From: an uncultured Methanomassiliicoccus sp.
Lineage (GTDB): Archaea > Thermoplasmatota > Thermoplasmata > Methanomassiliicoccales > Methanomassiliicoccaceae
Length of the DNA: 64,000 bases
Assembly (NCBI GenBank): GCA_944319735.1
Contig: CALUEU010000001.1
Coordinates: 62,001 to 126,000 of the forward strand
Reading direction: 5' to 3'
Part shown: positions 53,262 to 62,507 of the stretch, one piece after another
Position numbering within the stretch: position 1 is the first letter of the stretch
How the letters are laid out: each line of letters begins with the position of its first letter
The notes under the pieces: generated by a model
Seen by the model: the letters and a program-made list of their open reading frames with translations, nothing else
What the model was told of the DNA's origin: nothing
Databases searched by the model: none
Made by a program: the position numbers and the translations under genes

Positions 53262-53654
53262 CTATTTTTTCTGAGCGCTTTCAACACATGATAGTATAAC
53301 TATACATGCCCATGCTATCACAAAAGGAAAGATCCATGATGCATCAAATTGTGAGATTATGTCCTCTGAAACAGCAACCATTCCAATTACGAATATAGCA
53401 GTAAGTACAATTGTAAATATGCCAATCTGTTTTTGAAATTTAGGTACAGAGAAGATTTCTAACCATTGAACATCTCTACTTACAGTTAAAAGCATAGCCG
53501 CAAATACAATCATATCAAGGACTAGTGAAATAGCAATATTCATAAAATTATCCAATGGATATAATATGAAGGTATATGCCACCAGCACGATTAATATAGA
53601 GATTGAAACTATCAGACCAACAATTGGCGGTTTTCTCAGTTCAAATCCAAGCAT
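53262..53654 (-). CDS. Small membrane protein (130 aa), four hydrophobic segments
   Basis: Short N-terminus, then four spans: PIVGLIVSISILIVLVAYTFI, IAISLVLDMIVFAAMLLTV, FTIVLTAIFVIGMVAVS and WIFPFVIAWACIVILSC, with the conserved loop RDVQWLEIFSVPKFQKQIG between two and three. It lies 19 bp after the stop of the signal-peptide gene on the same strand and is probably co-transcribed. It ends in TAG. Size and place fit an immunity or partner protein for the secreted product, but no homology is recognised. Confidence 0.72.
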   Translation of the reverse strand: MLGFELRKPPIVGLIVSISILIVLVAYTFILYPLDNFMNIAISLVLDMIVFAAMLLTVSRDVQWLEIFSVPKFQKQIGIFTIVLTAIFVIGMVAVSEDIISQFDASWIFPFVIAWACIVILSCVESAQKK

Positions 53655-53673
53655 GTTTTTTCACCCCTGTTGT

Positions 53674-54300
53674 TTATTGAGACTCCGTGTGAAGAAGTGT
53701 AACAAGAGGTATCGTTGTACTAGAAGTTATGTAGATTCCTGTTGCTACAACAAATATAATCCCATTCGGGTATAATTCTTCAATAGCTACTATTCCAATG
53801 GCTTCTAAGGCTAAATCAACTACATGTATTACTGCTGCAGATAGAAGACCTCCAGATAATACAGCACCTGCTGTTATTGCTCCAGTTGCAATTAAATGAA
53901 GTGTTGTTGAAGACATGTATATTTTATAGCCATCATAGTGTTCTGTAAATCCAAGTGAAGAAGTTTGTGCATAATATCTAATCTTTTCTACTTTATCCAC
54001 TCCTCCACCATTAACAGCTGTAGAATCAGTAGATGGCAAATACATACGCACTTCTTCAAAATCTGTAGTTGAAAATGTGTCTGTTTCTGCATCATACACT
54101 GGTATCATAATGCTAACGTAGTCCATGCTTTCAAAAGCACTTTCACTTTGAATCTCAGCCCCATTTTCCATCGAAGCCAATGCTGGTGAACCGTCTGAGA
54201 CAGCATTAGAGTCACCAGGACCTAATGCTGCAAAACAACCTACGGACGCAATCATCAAAGCAATGGCTATAGATAATACCGCTTTAGTATTCATATCCAA
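53674..54300 (-). CDS. Secreted protein with Gly/Ala-rich hydrophobic C-terminus (208 aa)
   Basis: The N-terminus KAVLSIAIALMIASVGCFAA is a signal peptide. A polar acidic section follows (about 28-125), then two hydrophobic Gly/Ala/Ile-rich stretches (LHLIATGAITAGAVLSGGLL and AAVIHVVDLALEAIGIVAI), then a third (GIIFVVATGIYITSS). The layout (signal, acidic pro-part, hydrophobic C-terminal part) resembles precursors of hydrophobic peptides such as bacteriocins, but an ordinary membrane-anchored surface protein is equally possible. Confidence 0.68.
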   Translation of the reverse strand: MDMNTKAVLSIAIALMIASVGCFAALGPGDSNAVSDGSPALASMENGAEIQSESAFESMDYVSIMIPVYDAETDTFSTTDFEEVRMYLPSTDSTAVNGGGVDKVEKIRYYAQTSSLGFTEHYDGYKIYMSSTTLHLIATGAITAGAVLSGGLLSAAVIHVVDLALEAIGIVAIEELYPNGIIFVVATGIYITSSTTIPLVTLLHTESQ

Positions 54301-55281
54301 TGCCGTCCTGTCTAATCTAGATAGCTAAAGCTGGTTCCCAGCAAATTATATATAATATCCAAATCAACTTTAGATATCGAAATAGACAAATTTACAACGA
54401 AATAATAGTATAAATATAGCAACATATGAATTATACATTTGTAAAATAGTTTAAAATTCACATATGTAATTATATATCATATCTGAAATATTATGTATAA
54501 ATTACCCATATAATATTATAAAGAAATTTATTAAAATATTGTCTGGATGATGTATAGTATTTTATTTTTAGTATTATTATTTCTAACATAAGATGTTTAT
54601 ATTAGATACATAATATTTTAATATATTTTATTTTAAGTATTTTCTGGATATCGTGTTACGACTCAAAATCTATGAAAATTAGATGACATATTCTGTGAAT
54701 TTTGATTAACAAATACACAATTATCAATGTTGAACGTATATGTACTTTATTAAGGACCGTTTTGTCCAACAATCTTAAAGATAATTGATTATATGAATAG
54801 TTAGATATGAGAAATATAGTGGATAATGATTCATATTAGAATATTTGATTAACTTACATATGTAAGAATTTCTTAAAAATGCCCACGCAGGTGTAAGCAT
54901 GACAAATGATTATATCTATTGCTTAGTATGAGAGATACAGATCACATACAAAATATGTAGTAATATGATACTAAACATGCTTAGATTTCTCCTCATTCAA
55001 AATCTTTTGAAATCTCAGAAAGATAATGCTATCAATAAGAGCATGATTGATGTAACTTAACAATTCAGATTCTGGTTGAATGGCTATTGTACATATGCAG
55101 ATTTTTTATGATCATACAACATATTTTGTCATAAGTTATTAACTGAGCACGATTAAGTTGATGTGTTGCATGTGTTTTACAGCCATTCTATATTTTTGTT
55201 TTTGTAGGATTATCTTTAATAGTATTATCATAATTGGAGTTTGAACTAAAATATTGAGTTTATATCTAAATTGTGATTAGA
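54301..55281. other. Very AT-rich intergenic region upstream of the ABC operon
   Basis: About 980 bp without any gene on either strand. It contains a perfect 14-bp palindrome CTTACATATGTAAG (54853-54866), several other ACATATG/CATATGT repeats (near 54425, 54460) and TATA-like sequences throughout. No tRNA or GC-rich island is seen. It may carry regulatory sites for the operon at 55282. Confidence 0.5.
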
Positions 55282-56178
55282 ATGGGGAATCAAAACCGAG
55301 AAGATAGGATATTAAGTTCACTACTTGAGTCTAGAGACAATAATGAACATGTCATTGATGTCCCCAAAGATCGTGTATATATTTTGATAACAAATATTGT
55401 AACTTTTTTAATCGGTATTTTGATAGTATTGCTGATATGGCAGGGATTTTCTGTTTTGTACAATGAATATATCGGCAGTTCTTTGATTTCTTTCCCTACA
55501 CCCCTGGAGGCTTTTGATCGTCTTTTTGAACTATTGTCTGGCAGCAACATGTTCGGCCTCACAATCTACGACCATGTGTTTGCAAGCCTTAAGAGATGGA
55601 CGATAGGATATCTCATCTCGGCAGTCATAGGTGTTTTGACTGGATTAATTCTTGGATACTGTACTAGATTATATTCTGTCGGAATAATCCCAGTGCACAT
55701 TCTTCAAATGATTCCTGGCCTGGCTTGGATTCCAATAGCGATGCTTATATTTGGACTAGGCGATGAGTCGGCAATATTTATCATTGCAATGACTGCAATG
55801 GCGCCGATAATCATAAACGTGTCATCAGGAATCAGAAAGGCGCCTCCCGTTATCATGAGAGTAGCCAATATGGTTGGATCCTCTAGACTTTCTATTTTTT
55901 CAAATATTCTGATACCTTATGCTTCATTAGATATCATAAATGGTTTAAGAATCGGCCTGGCCAACGGCTGGAGGGTATTGATAGCTGCCGAAATGGTAGT
56001 TGGCGTAGCTGTCGGATTGGGATTTTCCATATCTCAGGCCACATATGTTGTCGATTATGTCTCAGCATTTGTCTGCATAATGGTGATTTGTGCAATTGGA
56101 TTATTCGTAGAAAAAGTCGTATTTGTATCAATTGAAAAGTACATAAGAAGAAAGCTTGGACTTGAGGGGGGAGCATGA
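55282..56178 (+). CDS. ABC transporter permease, SsuC/TauC type
   Basis: A membrane protein of about 298 residues with a cytoplasmic N-tail and six spans. The permease loop (EAA-like region, ITAMAPIIINVSSGIRKAPPVIMRVANMVGSS) and PGLAWIPIAMLIFGLGDESAIFII match the nitrate/sulfonate/taurine importer family. I use ATG 55282; GTG 55273 is possible. It overlaps the ATPase gene by 4 bases. With the next two genes it forms a complete importer. Confidence 0.92.
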   Translation: MGNQNREDRILSSLLESRDNNEHVIDVPKDRVYILITNIVTFLIGILIVLLIWQGFSVLYNEYIGSSLISFPTPLEAFDRLFELLSGSNMFGLTIYDHVFASLKRWTIGYLISAVIGVLTGLILGYCTRLYSVGIIPVHILQMIPGLAWIPIAMLIFGLGDESAIFIIAMTAMAPIIINVSSGIRKAPPVIMRVANMVGSSRLSIFSNILIPYASLDIINGLRIGLANGWRVLIAAEMVVGVAVGLGFSISQATYVVDYVSAFVCIMVICAIGLFVEKVVFVSIEKYIRRKLGLEGGA

Positions 56179-56987
56179 TGTGCATCCTTGAAGCAAAAAA
56201 CGTTTACAAAGTGTATTTAGATCAAAAGAAAACCAAAGGAAGACTTGTTCTAAATAACGTATCACTTAAAGTTGATGAAGGAGAATTTATTTGTTTAATC
56301 GGGCCAAGCGGATGCGGAAAAACTACGATGTTAAATCTCATGGCTGGTTTTGAAACTCCCACCAGAGGAGAAATTCTGTATCGTGGTAATCAGATTAAAA
56401 AACCTTCATGGGAACGTGGAGTTGTATTTCAAGAATACAGCTTGCTTCCATGGATGAACGTGATTGAAAATGTAAAATATGGACTTGACGGCAAGAAATT
56501 ATCTGACAAAGAAAAGGATCAGATTGCCATAGACTGTTTAACAATGGTAGGTCTGAGTGAGTTTGCAGAGCAAAGACCAAATCTCCTGTCAGGCGGTATG
56601 AAGCAGAGAGTGGCTATTGCAAGAACTTTAGCTATGGATCCAGACATTATGCTAATGGATGAACCTTTTTCCAGTCTGGATGAACAAACAAGAAAGAGAT
56701 TAGATAACGAAGTCTATGATATTTGGCTAAAAAAACAGAAAACTGTGATTTTTGTAACTCATAGCGTAGATGAGGCACTTCTCTTAGGGACGAGAATAGT
56801 AATGTTTTCTCAATCACCTGGAGAAATAATAAAGGAATGGAAGATAACGATAGATCATTCTAAAAGAGATCTTGCAACAAGTGAGTTTACATTATTAAAA
56901 CAAGAGATTCTGTCGTCTCTGCAAACATGTTCTTGTGCTGATAATTATACAAATAATTCCCAAAAGATAATAAATATTGAAGGATGA
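56175..56987 (+). CDS. ABC transporter ATP-binding protein, SsuB/TauB type
   Basis: Walker A GPSGCGKTT (about 43-51), Q-loop VVFQEYSLLPWMNV, signature LSGGMKQRVAIARTLA and Walker B IMLMDEPFSSLDE are all intact, with the H-loop VTHSVDEALLLG. The family is that of nitrate/sulfonate/taurine importers. GGGGGGAG precedes the ATG. The last 25 residues (SLQTCSCADNYTNN) carry an unusual CSC motif. Four bases separate it from the binding-protein gene. Confidence 0.95.
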   Translation: MMCILEAKNVYKVYLDQKKTKGRLVLNNVSLKVDEGEFICLIGPSGCGKTTMLNLMAGFETPTRGEILYRGNQIKKPSWERGVVFQEYSLLPWMNVIENVKYGLDGKKLSDKEKDQIAIDCLTMVGLSEFAEQRPNLLSGGMKQRVAIARTLAMDPDIMLMDEPFSSLDEQTRKRLDNEVYDIWLKKQKTVIFVTHSVDEALLLGTRIVMFSQSPGEIIKEWKITIDHSKRDLATSEFTLLKQEILSSLQTCSCADNYTNNSQKIINIEG

Positions 56988-56991
56988 TTAA

Positions 56992-57966
56992 ATGAAAAAC
57001 AAAGTATTGATTGCAATAGTGGCTGTTATACTTGTTGTCATACTAGCAGGAGCTGGATACTATGTTCTTGCTGACGATAATAATGACAATAAAGAGACAA
57101 TAAGAGTAGGATACTGCAATAAAGTGTGCTACGAATCTTTCATGATAGCCAAAGAAAAAGGATTTTTTAATGAATTGGACGTAAATGTTGAAGCCATTAT
57201 AATCCCAGGCGGCGGAACAGATGTTTCTAGTGCACTTCTCCAAGGCACAGTTGATCTTGCTGCAATGGGTGATACGCCAGCTGTACAAAATCTAAACAAA
57301 ACGGATAAGACTTCAATAGTATGCAGATATGGTTACAGCGAATCAATGCATGTTTTCGTAGCCAGACCTAACAGTGGCATAGACATTAATGATCTCTCCA
57401 CTGTGGAAGGTAAAACCGTTGGAGTTCAAAAAGGATCCTCCACAGAAGGAGCTTTATTAGATTGGATGAATGCTAATAATATAGACACTAAAAAAGTTAC
57501 ATGGAAGTATCTGCAGCCTAACATTCAGGTAGATGCCTTAAGCAAGGGAGATGTAGATATGATTGCAAGCAGCCAGCCGAATCCTCAAAAAGCTCTGCAT
57601 CTTGAAGGAACATATGTTGTCGGGACCTCAGAAGGTCTTGGAAACTACTATCCATTAATTCTTCTGGGATCTAACTCAGTAATAGCTGAAAAATCAGATG
57701 CCGTGAACGCTGTAGTTAATGCTCTGAAAAAAGCAAGCGAATATATGAATGAAAATCCTGAAGAAGCTGCTGAAATCGCTGCTAACTTGATTGGATGGGA
57801 TAAATCTGATGAATTGACCTGCATACAGCAAATTACTTGGGAAGTGGGATTTACTCAAGAAATTGATGTAAGCAGTCTTGAAAAGACAGCACAGGTTCTC
57901 AGAGACAACGGTCAGGATATATCTGAAGACTTGAACTTTGTTGACAGATCAATCATGAAACCCTGA
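56992..57966 (+). CDS. ABC transporter substrate-binding protein, SsuA/NMT1 type
   Basis: An N-terminal signal or membrane anchor (LIAIVAVILVVILAGAGYYVLA) is followed by a periplasmic-binding fold: RVGYCNKVCYESFMIAKEKGFF, EAIIIPGGGTDVSSALLQGTVDLAAMGDTP and GKTVGVQKGSSTEGALLDWM, typical of the SsuA/TauA/NMT1 group. Length 324 fits. It probably stays anchored outside the membrane. The ligand cannot be read from the sequence; the downstream methyltransferase hints at a methylated compound. Confidence 0.92.
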   Translation: MKNKVLIAIVAVILVVILAGAGYYVLADDNNDNKETIRVGYCNKVCYESFMIAKEKGFFNELDVNVEAIIIPGGGTDVSSALLQGTVDLAAMGDTPAVQNLNKTDKTSIVCRYGYSESMHVFVARPNSGIDINDLSTVEGKTVGVQKGSSTEGALLDWMNANNIDTKKVTWKYLQPNIQVDALSKGDVDMIASSQPNPQKALHLEGTYVVGTSEGLGNYYPLILLGSNSVIAEKSDAVNAVVNALKKASEYMNENPEEAAEIAANLIGWDKSDELTCIQQITWEVGFTQEIDVSSLEKTAQVLRDNGQDISEDLNFVDRSIMKP

Positions 57967-57974
57967 GAGGTATT

Positions 57975-59009
57975 ATGACATCAAAAGAGCAGGTAATATC
58001 CAGGCTAGCTTTGAGTCCAATCGGACCTACACCAGTATTTCCGCGTGACTTAACTTTAGGTCTTGATGCATTGAACATCTCAACCGGGGAAATTTTTAAA
58101 AATGAATACAATGCAGATCTGGCTGCCAAGGCAGTGCTTGCTCTTCAAAAAACCACGCATCATGATGCAGTGATAGGATGCATACATTCAGCAGGATTTG
58201 ATGTTGAAAGTTTCGGGGGTGAAATGGGGTATCCAGAAAGAGGAATCCCACATGTCCAAAGACATCCGTTTTCATCCCCGGATAATTTTTATAAATTCAA
58301 AGAAAGAAAATATGATTATTCACAGGTAGTTAGATCATACAACATTGTTAAATCAAATTCTTCAGACCTTGCTGTTTTTGGAAATCTGGAAGCACCTGTA
58401 ACCAGAGCAGGAATCTACAGAGGCTTGGAGAATTTAATGATGGATCTAAACTTAGATCAAACATTTGCTCGTGAAATTGTAGAGTTGGGTGTTGAAAGGG
58501 CAACAGAATACATTGAAAAATTAGCTAAAAACCAATCAGTAGATGCCATATTTTTTGCTGCTGCATCGGATAATCCAGACATGATAGGGCCTGAAACATA
58601 TGAGTCAATTACACTAAAATACATGTACCAGCTAATCAAAAAAATTCATGATTTCGGACTGCCAGTGGTATTCCATCCGCATGGTAATTTTTCATCAGAT
58701 GAACTGAGCAGCACATTGGACAAAACAATTGATCTTGGAATTGACGGTTTCCAGTTTGCTGAGCAAAACGATCATAATGTAATATTGCAGCATACAAAGA
58801 ACAGGTGCTGCATATTAGGCGGAATAAATGTAACTGATAGTTTGTTATTAGGTCCTGATAGAAGAATAATCAATGATTGTAACAGATACATGAATGACCT
58901 TTACAATGAAAATTATATTTTTATGTGCTCCTGCTCACTTCATAGGGGCATTTCAATTAAAAATGTTAAAACAATGGTTGACGCAGTAAAATCATTCAAA
59001 CTAACTTAG
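57975..59009 (+). CDS. UroD/MtbA-like methyltransferase, variant zinc site
   Basis: A 344-residue TIM-barrel protein of the uroporphyrinogen decarboxylase / methylcobamide:CoM methyltransferase superfamily: TPVFPRDLTLGLDAL (entry), DAVIGCIHSAGFDVESFGGE, AVFGNLEAPVTRAG, then VVFHPHGNFSSD. In MtbA/MtaA the zinc ligands are H-x-C...C; here the first pair is H234-x-H236, with a cysteine pair and histidine (C318, C320, H323) where the last ligand is expected. It lies 8 bp after the binding-protein gene. The methyl donor and acceptor are unknown. Confidence 0.8.
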   Translation: MTSKEQVISRLALSPIGPTPVFPRDLTLGLDALNISTGEIFKNEYNADLAAKAVLALQKTTHHDAVIGCIHSAGFDVESFGGEMGYPERGIPHVQRHPFSSPDNFYKFKERKYDYSQVVRSYNIVKSNSSDLAVFGNLEAPVTRAGIYRGLENLMMDLNLDQTFAREIVELGVERATEYIEKLAKNQSVDAIFFAAASDNPDMIGPETYESITLKYMYQLIKKIHDFGLPVVFHPHGNFSSDELSSTLDKTIDLGIDGFQFAEQNDHNVILQHTKNRCCILGGINVTDSLLLGPDRRIINDCNRYMNDLYNENYIFMCSCSLHRGISIKNVKTMVDAVKSFKLT

Positions 59010-59108
59010 AATTTTAGAATATTGATCTTGTAAATCTATTGTGTAATTCTAGACTAAAATAATAACATTTATAATTCAGTAAATCATTGATGAGATTAGG
59101 TGTATAAC

Positions 59109-59552
59109 TTGGATGAGAAAACTGTCGCTAATCTTTTCAAAAATGGCATTGCATGTTCACAGATCGTATTTTCTGAATTATCTGATGAAGCAGACATAAG
59201 CAAAGATGATGCCAAAAAGATTGCATCCCTCTTTGGAGGAGGAATGTGGTCCGGTGAAGTCTGCGGGGCATTTACAGGAGCGTTGATGGCACTGGGATTA
59301 AAATACGGACACTGCAAAGAAGGAGATGTAGACGCTCAGAATCTCGGCATGTCTAAGCTGATGGAATTCAAAAGTAAATTCGAAAAAGAGTATGGATCCA
59401 TTGTTTGCCGCAAGATTATGGGATACGATTTGTCAATACCTGAAGAAATGAAGATCATTGATGAAAAGGGCTTGTTTGACAATTTCTGCCCTAAATTAGT
59501 CATTAAGACTATTCAAATTGCTGAAGAGATGCTCTCTGAAGACAAGCCGTGA
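59109..59552 (+). CDS. C_GCAxxG_C_C family redox protein
   Basis: The protein (147 residues) has ACSQIVFSEL near the start, FGGGMWSGEVCGAFTGALMALGLKYG (the C-GA-x-x-G core) in the middle, then IVCRKIMGYDL and FCPKLV, giving the spaced cysteines of the family. The start is best placed at TTG 59109, six bases after AGGTG; GTG 59100 overlaps the site. Such proteins often accompany methyltransferases or reductases and probably hold a metal cluster. The radical SAM gene starts 4 bases after its stop. Confidence 0.85.
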   Translation: MDEKTVANLFKNGIACSQIVFSELSDEADISKDDAKKIASLFGGGMWSGEVCGAFTGALMALGLKYGHCKEGDVDAQNLGMSKLMEFKSKFEKEYGSIVCRKIMGYDLSIPEEMKIIDEKGLFDNFCPKLVIKTIQIAEEMLSEDKP

Positions 59553-59556
59553 TTAT

Positions 59557-60537
59557 ATGGATCAAGATGTAAAGCAGCTGATAGATGAGGCTAAAAATGC
59601 AGCTCTTGCGGGCAGAGCGGTGGATAATGGCGCACTTAAAACTTTTTTAGACTTGGACCCTCTTTCAGAAGAGACTGAATACTTAGGATCTGCTGCAAGA
59701 GATATTGCTAAAGCTGTCGGCAACAGGGGAAAGGTCTGGAGCGCGATAGGAGTAGATTACAGACCATGCACAATGAACTGTGAGTTTTGTTCATTCGGTG
59801 AAAAATGGAAATTAATGAATGATTCTCACGAGCTCAGTGATGAGGAAATAGTCAGGAATGCCATCGGCTTTGTCAATCAGGGTGCATCATGGGTTACTCT
59901 GCGCACTACAGAATTCTTTGATCTAAACAGACTTTGCAATATTGCAAAAAAGATCAGAAGTGGAGTTCCTGGAGACTACGGATTGGTAGTAAACACCGGC
60001 GAGTTCGACCTTAACATGGCAAATAGGTTTGCCGAATGCGGCATAGATATAGTGTATCATACGTTGAGATTAGGTGAAGGAAAAGCAACACCTTTTGACC
60101 CAAAAGACCGTATCAGAACAATTAATGCAGTGCGAGACTCCCCAATGAAACTGGCATATCTGGTAGAACCGTTGGGGGCGGAGCATACCAGTCAAGAGAT
60201 TCTTGAAGTTTTACAAGTGGCACTAGATAACAATGCCTCTTTATGCGGTTCAATGGCCAGAGTAAACATAGCCAACACTCCTTTTGAAGGCAGCAAGGAA
60301 GTAGATGACGACCGCATAGCACAGGTTGTAGCTGTGACGAGAATCGCCGGAGGCATTAATGTACCGGAAATCTGTGTACATCCTCCCAGTCAAAAAGCCC
60401 TCAGATACGGAGCCAATGTACTGGTAGTCGAAAAAGGTGCTATTCCCAGAAGCGAAACTGAATGCTGTGACGACTGGAAAGGCTTCAAAGTAGAAGATGC
60501 TAAAAAGATGTTCAGGGAAGCTGGTTATTCAACATAA
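59557..60537 (+). CDS. BioB-like radical SAM enzyme
   Basis: The cluster motif is CTMNCEFCSFG (C71, C75, C78), followed by a TIM-barrel pattern (ASWVTLRTTEFFDL, YGLVVNTGEFDLNMANRFAECGIDIVYHTLRLGEG, LAYLVEPLG) like that of biotin synthase and HmdB-type enzymes. It differs from HcgA/HmdB, whose cluster motif is CX5CX2C. Start ATG 59557, after the upstream stop at 59552. It is the last gene of the operon; the product is unknown but likely modifies the imported substrate or builds a cofactor for the methyltransferase. Confidence 0.85.
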   Translation: MDQDVKQLIDEAKNAALAGRAVDNGALKTFLDLDPLSEETEYLGSAARDIAKAVGNRGKVWSAIGVDYRPCTMNCEFCSFGEKWKLMNDSHELSDEEIVRNAIGFVNQGASWVTLRTTEFFDLNRLCNIAKKIRSGVPGDYGLVVNTGEFDLNMANRFAECGIDIVYHTLRLGEGKATPFDPKDRIRTINAVRDSPMKLAYLVEPLGAEHTSQEILEVLQVALDNNASLCGSMARVNIANTPFEGSKEVDDDRIAQVVAVTRIAGGINVPEICVHPPSQKALRYGANVLVVEKGAIPRSETECCDDWKGFKVEDAKKMFREAGYST

Positions 60538-60587
60538 CCTGCCCTGATTTTTTTTAAAAATAAAAATTAATCCCCTGGGGGGATTGT

Positions 60588-62426
60588 TTATGCCTGATCG
60601 ACAAAGTCAACACGGCGGCTCAGGTCTCTGGGCATGTATAAGGGCCTGAACGGTTTGTCAGCGCATTCTCCCTTGATTCTTTCTACAAGTTCTGAGATGG
60701 TCATTTTCACATTTTTATCTTCAGACCTGACATACACATCAAAGGAATCGGCTTCCAGCTCATTGTCGCCGATGACAATCACATAAGAGCACCAGTCCTG
60801 CTTTGCCTGACGGACTTTCTTACCAACAGTTATTGAACGCTCGTCGATGCTGGCTCTTATTGAGTTTGACTGTACAATATCTGCAAGCTCATTGGCACGT
60901 GCCTGGTGTACGTCAGAAACAGTCAGGAAACGCACCTGCTCGGGATTCACCCACACAGGCAGATATCCAACCTTTCCGCTTGATTCCATTTGAACGGCAG
61001 TGTCCAGAAGGGTGTACAGGTATCTTTCAATTGTACCGATTACTGCACAATGAAGAATGACTGGATATTCTTCTTTTCCGTTTTCATCAACGTACCTGAT
61101 GCCGAAACGATGTGCGTTGCCGATGTCAATCTGCACTGTTCCGATCTCTCTTGCACGTTTCATGTCGTCAAGAATGTGGTATTCGATATTTACTGTCCAA
61201 TAGTAATTAATGCCTTCAGGATAAAAGTGGAGCAATGCAGGTTTGTTATGCTTTTTCATCAGATTGGAAATTAATCCTTTATGCTGTTCAAAAGCCTCCT
61301 TGGATGAGAAATTCACAAGCATTTCATAGTCTCTGCCAAGCTTTGCGGCTTCCTGATAAATACGCTCATCGAGTCTTGCAAACCATTCTTCAGCTGCATC
61401 CATTCCATTACAGACTACATGCAGATCGGGCATGTTCATGCGCCTTGTACGGAAACAAAGCATGGTTTCTCCAGACTGCTCCAGACGATAAGAGTCTGCA
61501 ACTTCAAAAGCACCGAAAGGCAGATTTTTGTAACTCATGTTCCAATTTTTCATCATTGCAAACTGCTGATGGCAGGCTGCATATCTTAGAACATAAGAAT
61601 GCTTTTCAGTTTCAATCTTGTATAATCTGTCTCCAAATAATTTAGCATGTTCTGCAACTGGACCTTCATCAAGATTGAACATATTTGTTCCTTTTATTGT
61701 ATAAACTGGAAGTCCGGTGGAGTTGACCGTCTGCCATGAATAATCAGAACAAAGATCAAACATTAAAGCCCCTTTTGGACTGAAACACATATGACCGGCA
61801 TCACTCATGGATTCCCACTGGATTCCAAATTTCTTGCAGAGTCTGAGATACTTAGGTTCTCCGCTTAATTTGGATTCTTCGTGCAATGCTTCTTTTTTCA
61901 TCATCACCTGGAAGCATTCGGTGCCGTCTTTGTAATCCTCAGGACTTATCATTTTGCCGTCAAGTGTAAAGACAAAGTGTTCATCTTTTCCTTCGGGTTT
62001 AGAAACTTCTTCCTCTCCCGTAATTTCTCTGGAAAGCTCCGACAAAGGATGTCCTTTGCATGAAATCTTAAATGCTTTGTACCATCCAAACGGAACACGG
62101 TGAACATCGCCTCCAACGAGTTCTTCTATCTTTTTCATTACGTCTTTTCCTACACTTGGAGATGATAATGAAGATGAAAGGTGAGCATATGGGTAAAGAA
62201 CAATCCTTTCCGCACCTACTGTTTCAGCAGTTTCTTTGATGTCTTTGGCAGCTGCTCTGGCAACGGCATCGGGATTGTCTTCATCTCTTTTTTCAACACT
62301 AATAAACGCTACTAAAACCTCTTCGAAACGCCCCTGTTTCTCCTCATCAGTAATATCTTCTGCTACTGGTGTAGCTTTTTTGACGTTAAACTCGAGATAA
62401 TCTGCATGAATGTATAAGGTCTTCAT
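60588..62426 (-). CDS. thrS: Threonyl-tRNA synthetase, archaeal type
   Basis: Charges tRNA-Thr. The first 140 residues (MKTLYIHADYLEF..., VLYPYAHLSSSLSSP, VPFGWYKAFKIS) form the archaeal editing domain related to D-Tyr-tRNA deacylase. The class II catalytic part and C-terminal anticodon domain follow (YLPVWVNPEQVRFLTVSD). Length 612 is normal for the archaeal form. It converges on the radical SAM gene with 50 bp of AT-rich sequence between. It is divergent from hddA. Confidence 0.96.
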   Translation of the reverse strand: MKTLYIHADYLEFNVKKATPVAEDITDEEKQGRFEEVLVAFISVEKRDEDNPDAVARAAAKDIKETAETVGAERIVLYPYAHLSSSLSSPSVGKDVMKKIEELVGGDVHRVPFGWYKAFKISCKGHPLSELSREITGEEEVSKPEGKDEHFVFTLDGKMISPEDYKDGTECFQVMMKKEALHEESKLSGEPKYLRLCKKFGIQWESMSDAGHMCFSPKGALMFDLCSDYSWQTVNSTGLPVYTIKGTNMFNLDEGPVAEHAKLFGDRLYKIETEKHSYVLRYAACHQQFAMMKNWNMSYKNLPFGAFEVADSYRLEQSGETMLCFRTRRMNMPDLHVVCNGMDAAEEWFARLDERIYQEAAKLGRDYEMLVNFSSKEAFEQHKGLISNLMKKHNKPALLHFYPEGINYYWTVNIEYHILDDMKRAREIGTVQIDIGNAHRFGIRYVDENGKEEYPVILHCAVIGTIERYLYTLLDTAVQMESSGKVGYLPVWVNPEQVRFLTVSDVHQARANELADIVQSNSIRASIDERSITVGKKVRQAKQDWCSYVIVIGDNELEADSFDVYVRSEDKNVKMTISELVERIKGECADKPFRPLYMPRDLSRRVDFVDQA

Positions 62427-62507
62427 TTAGCGTCTCTCATTACCTGACCCATACAAATAATATTGCTTTTTACAACCTAAGCGCTCTTTAAATATAGGTA
62501 TAGGCTG

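Noticed and set aside
59557-60537. HcgA/HmdB of FeGP-cofactor synthesis
   Set aside because: HcgA has a CX5CX2C cluster motif, whereas this protein has CX3CX2C, and no other hcg or hmd gene is present.
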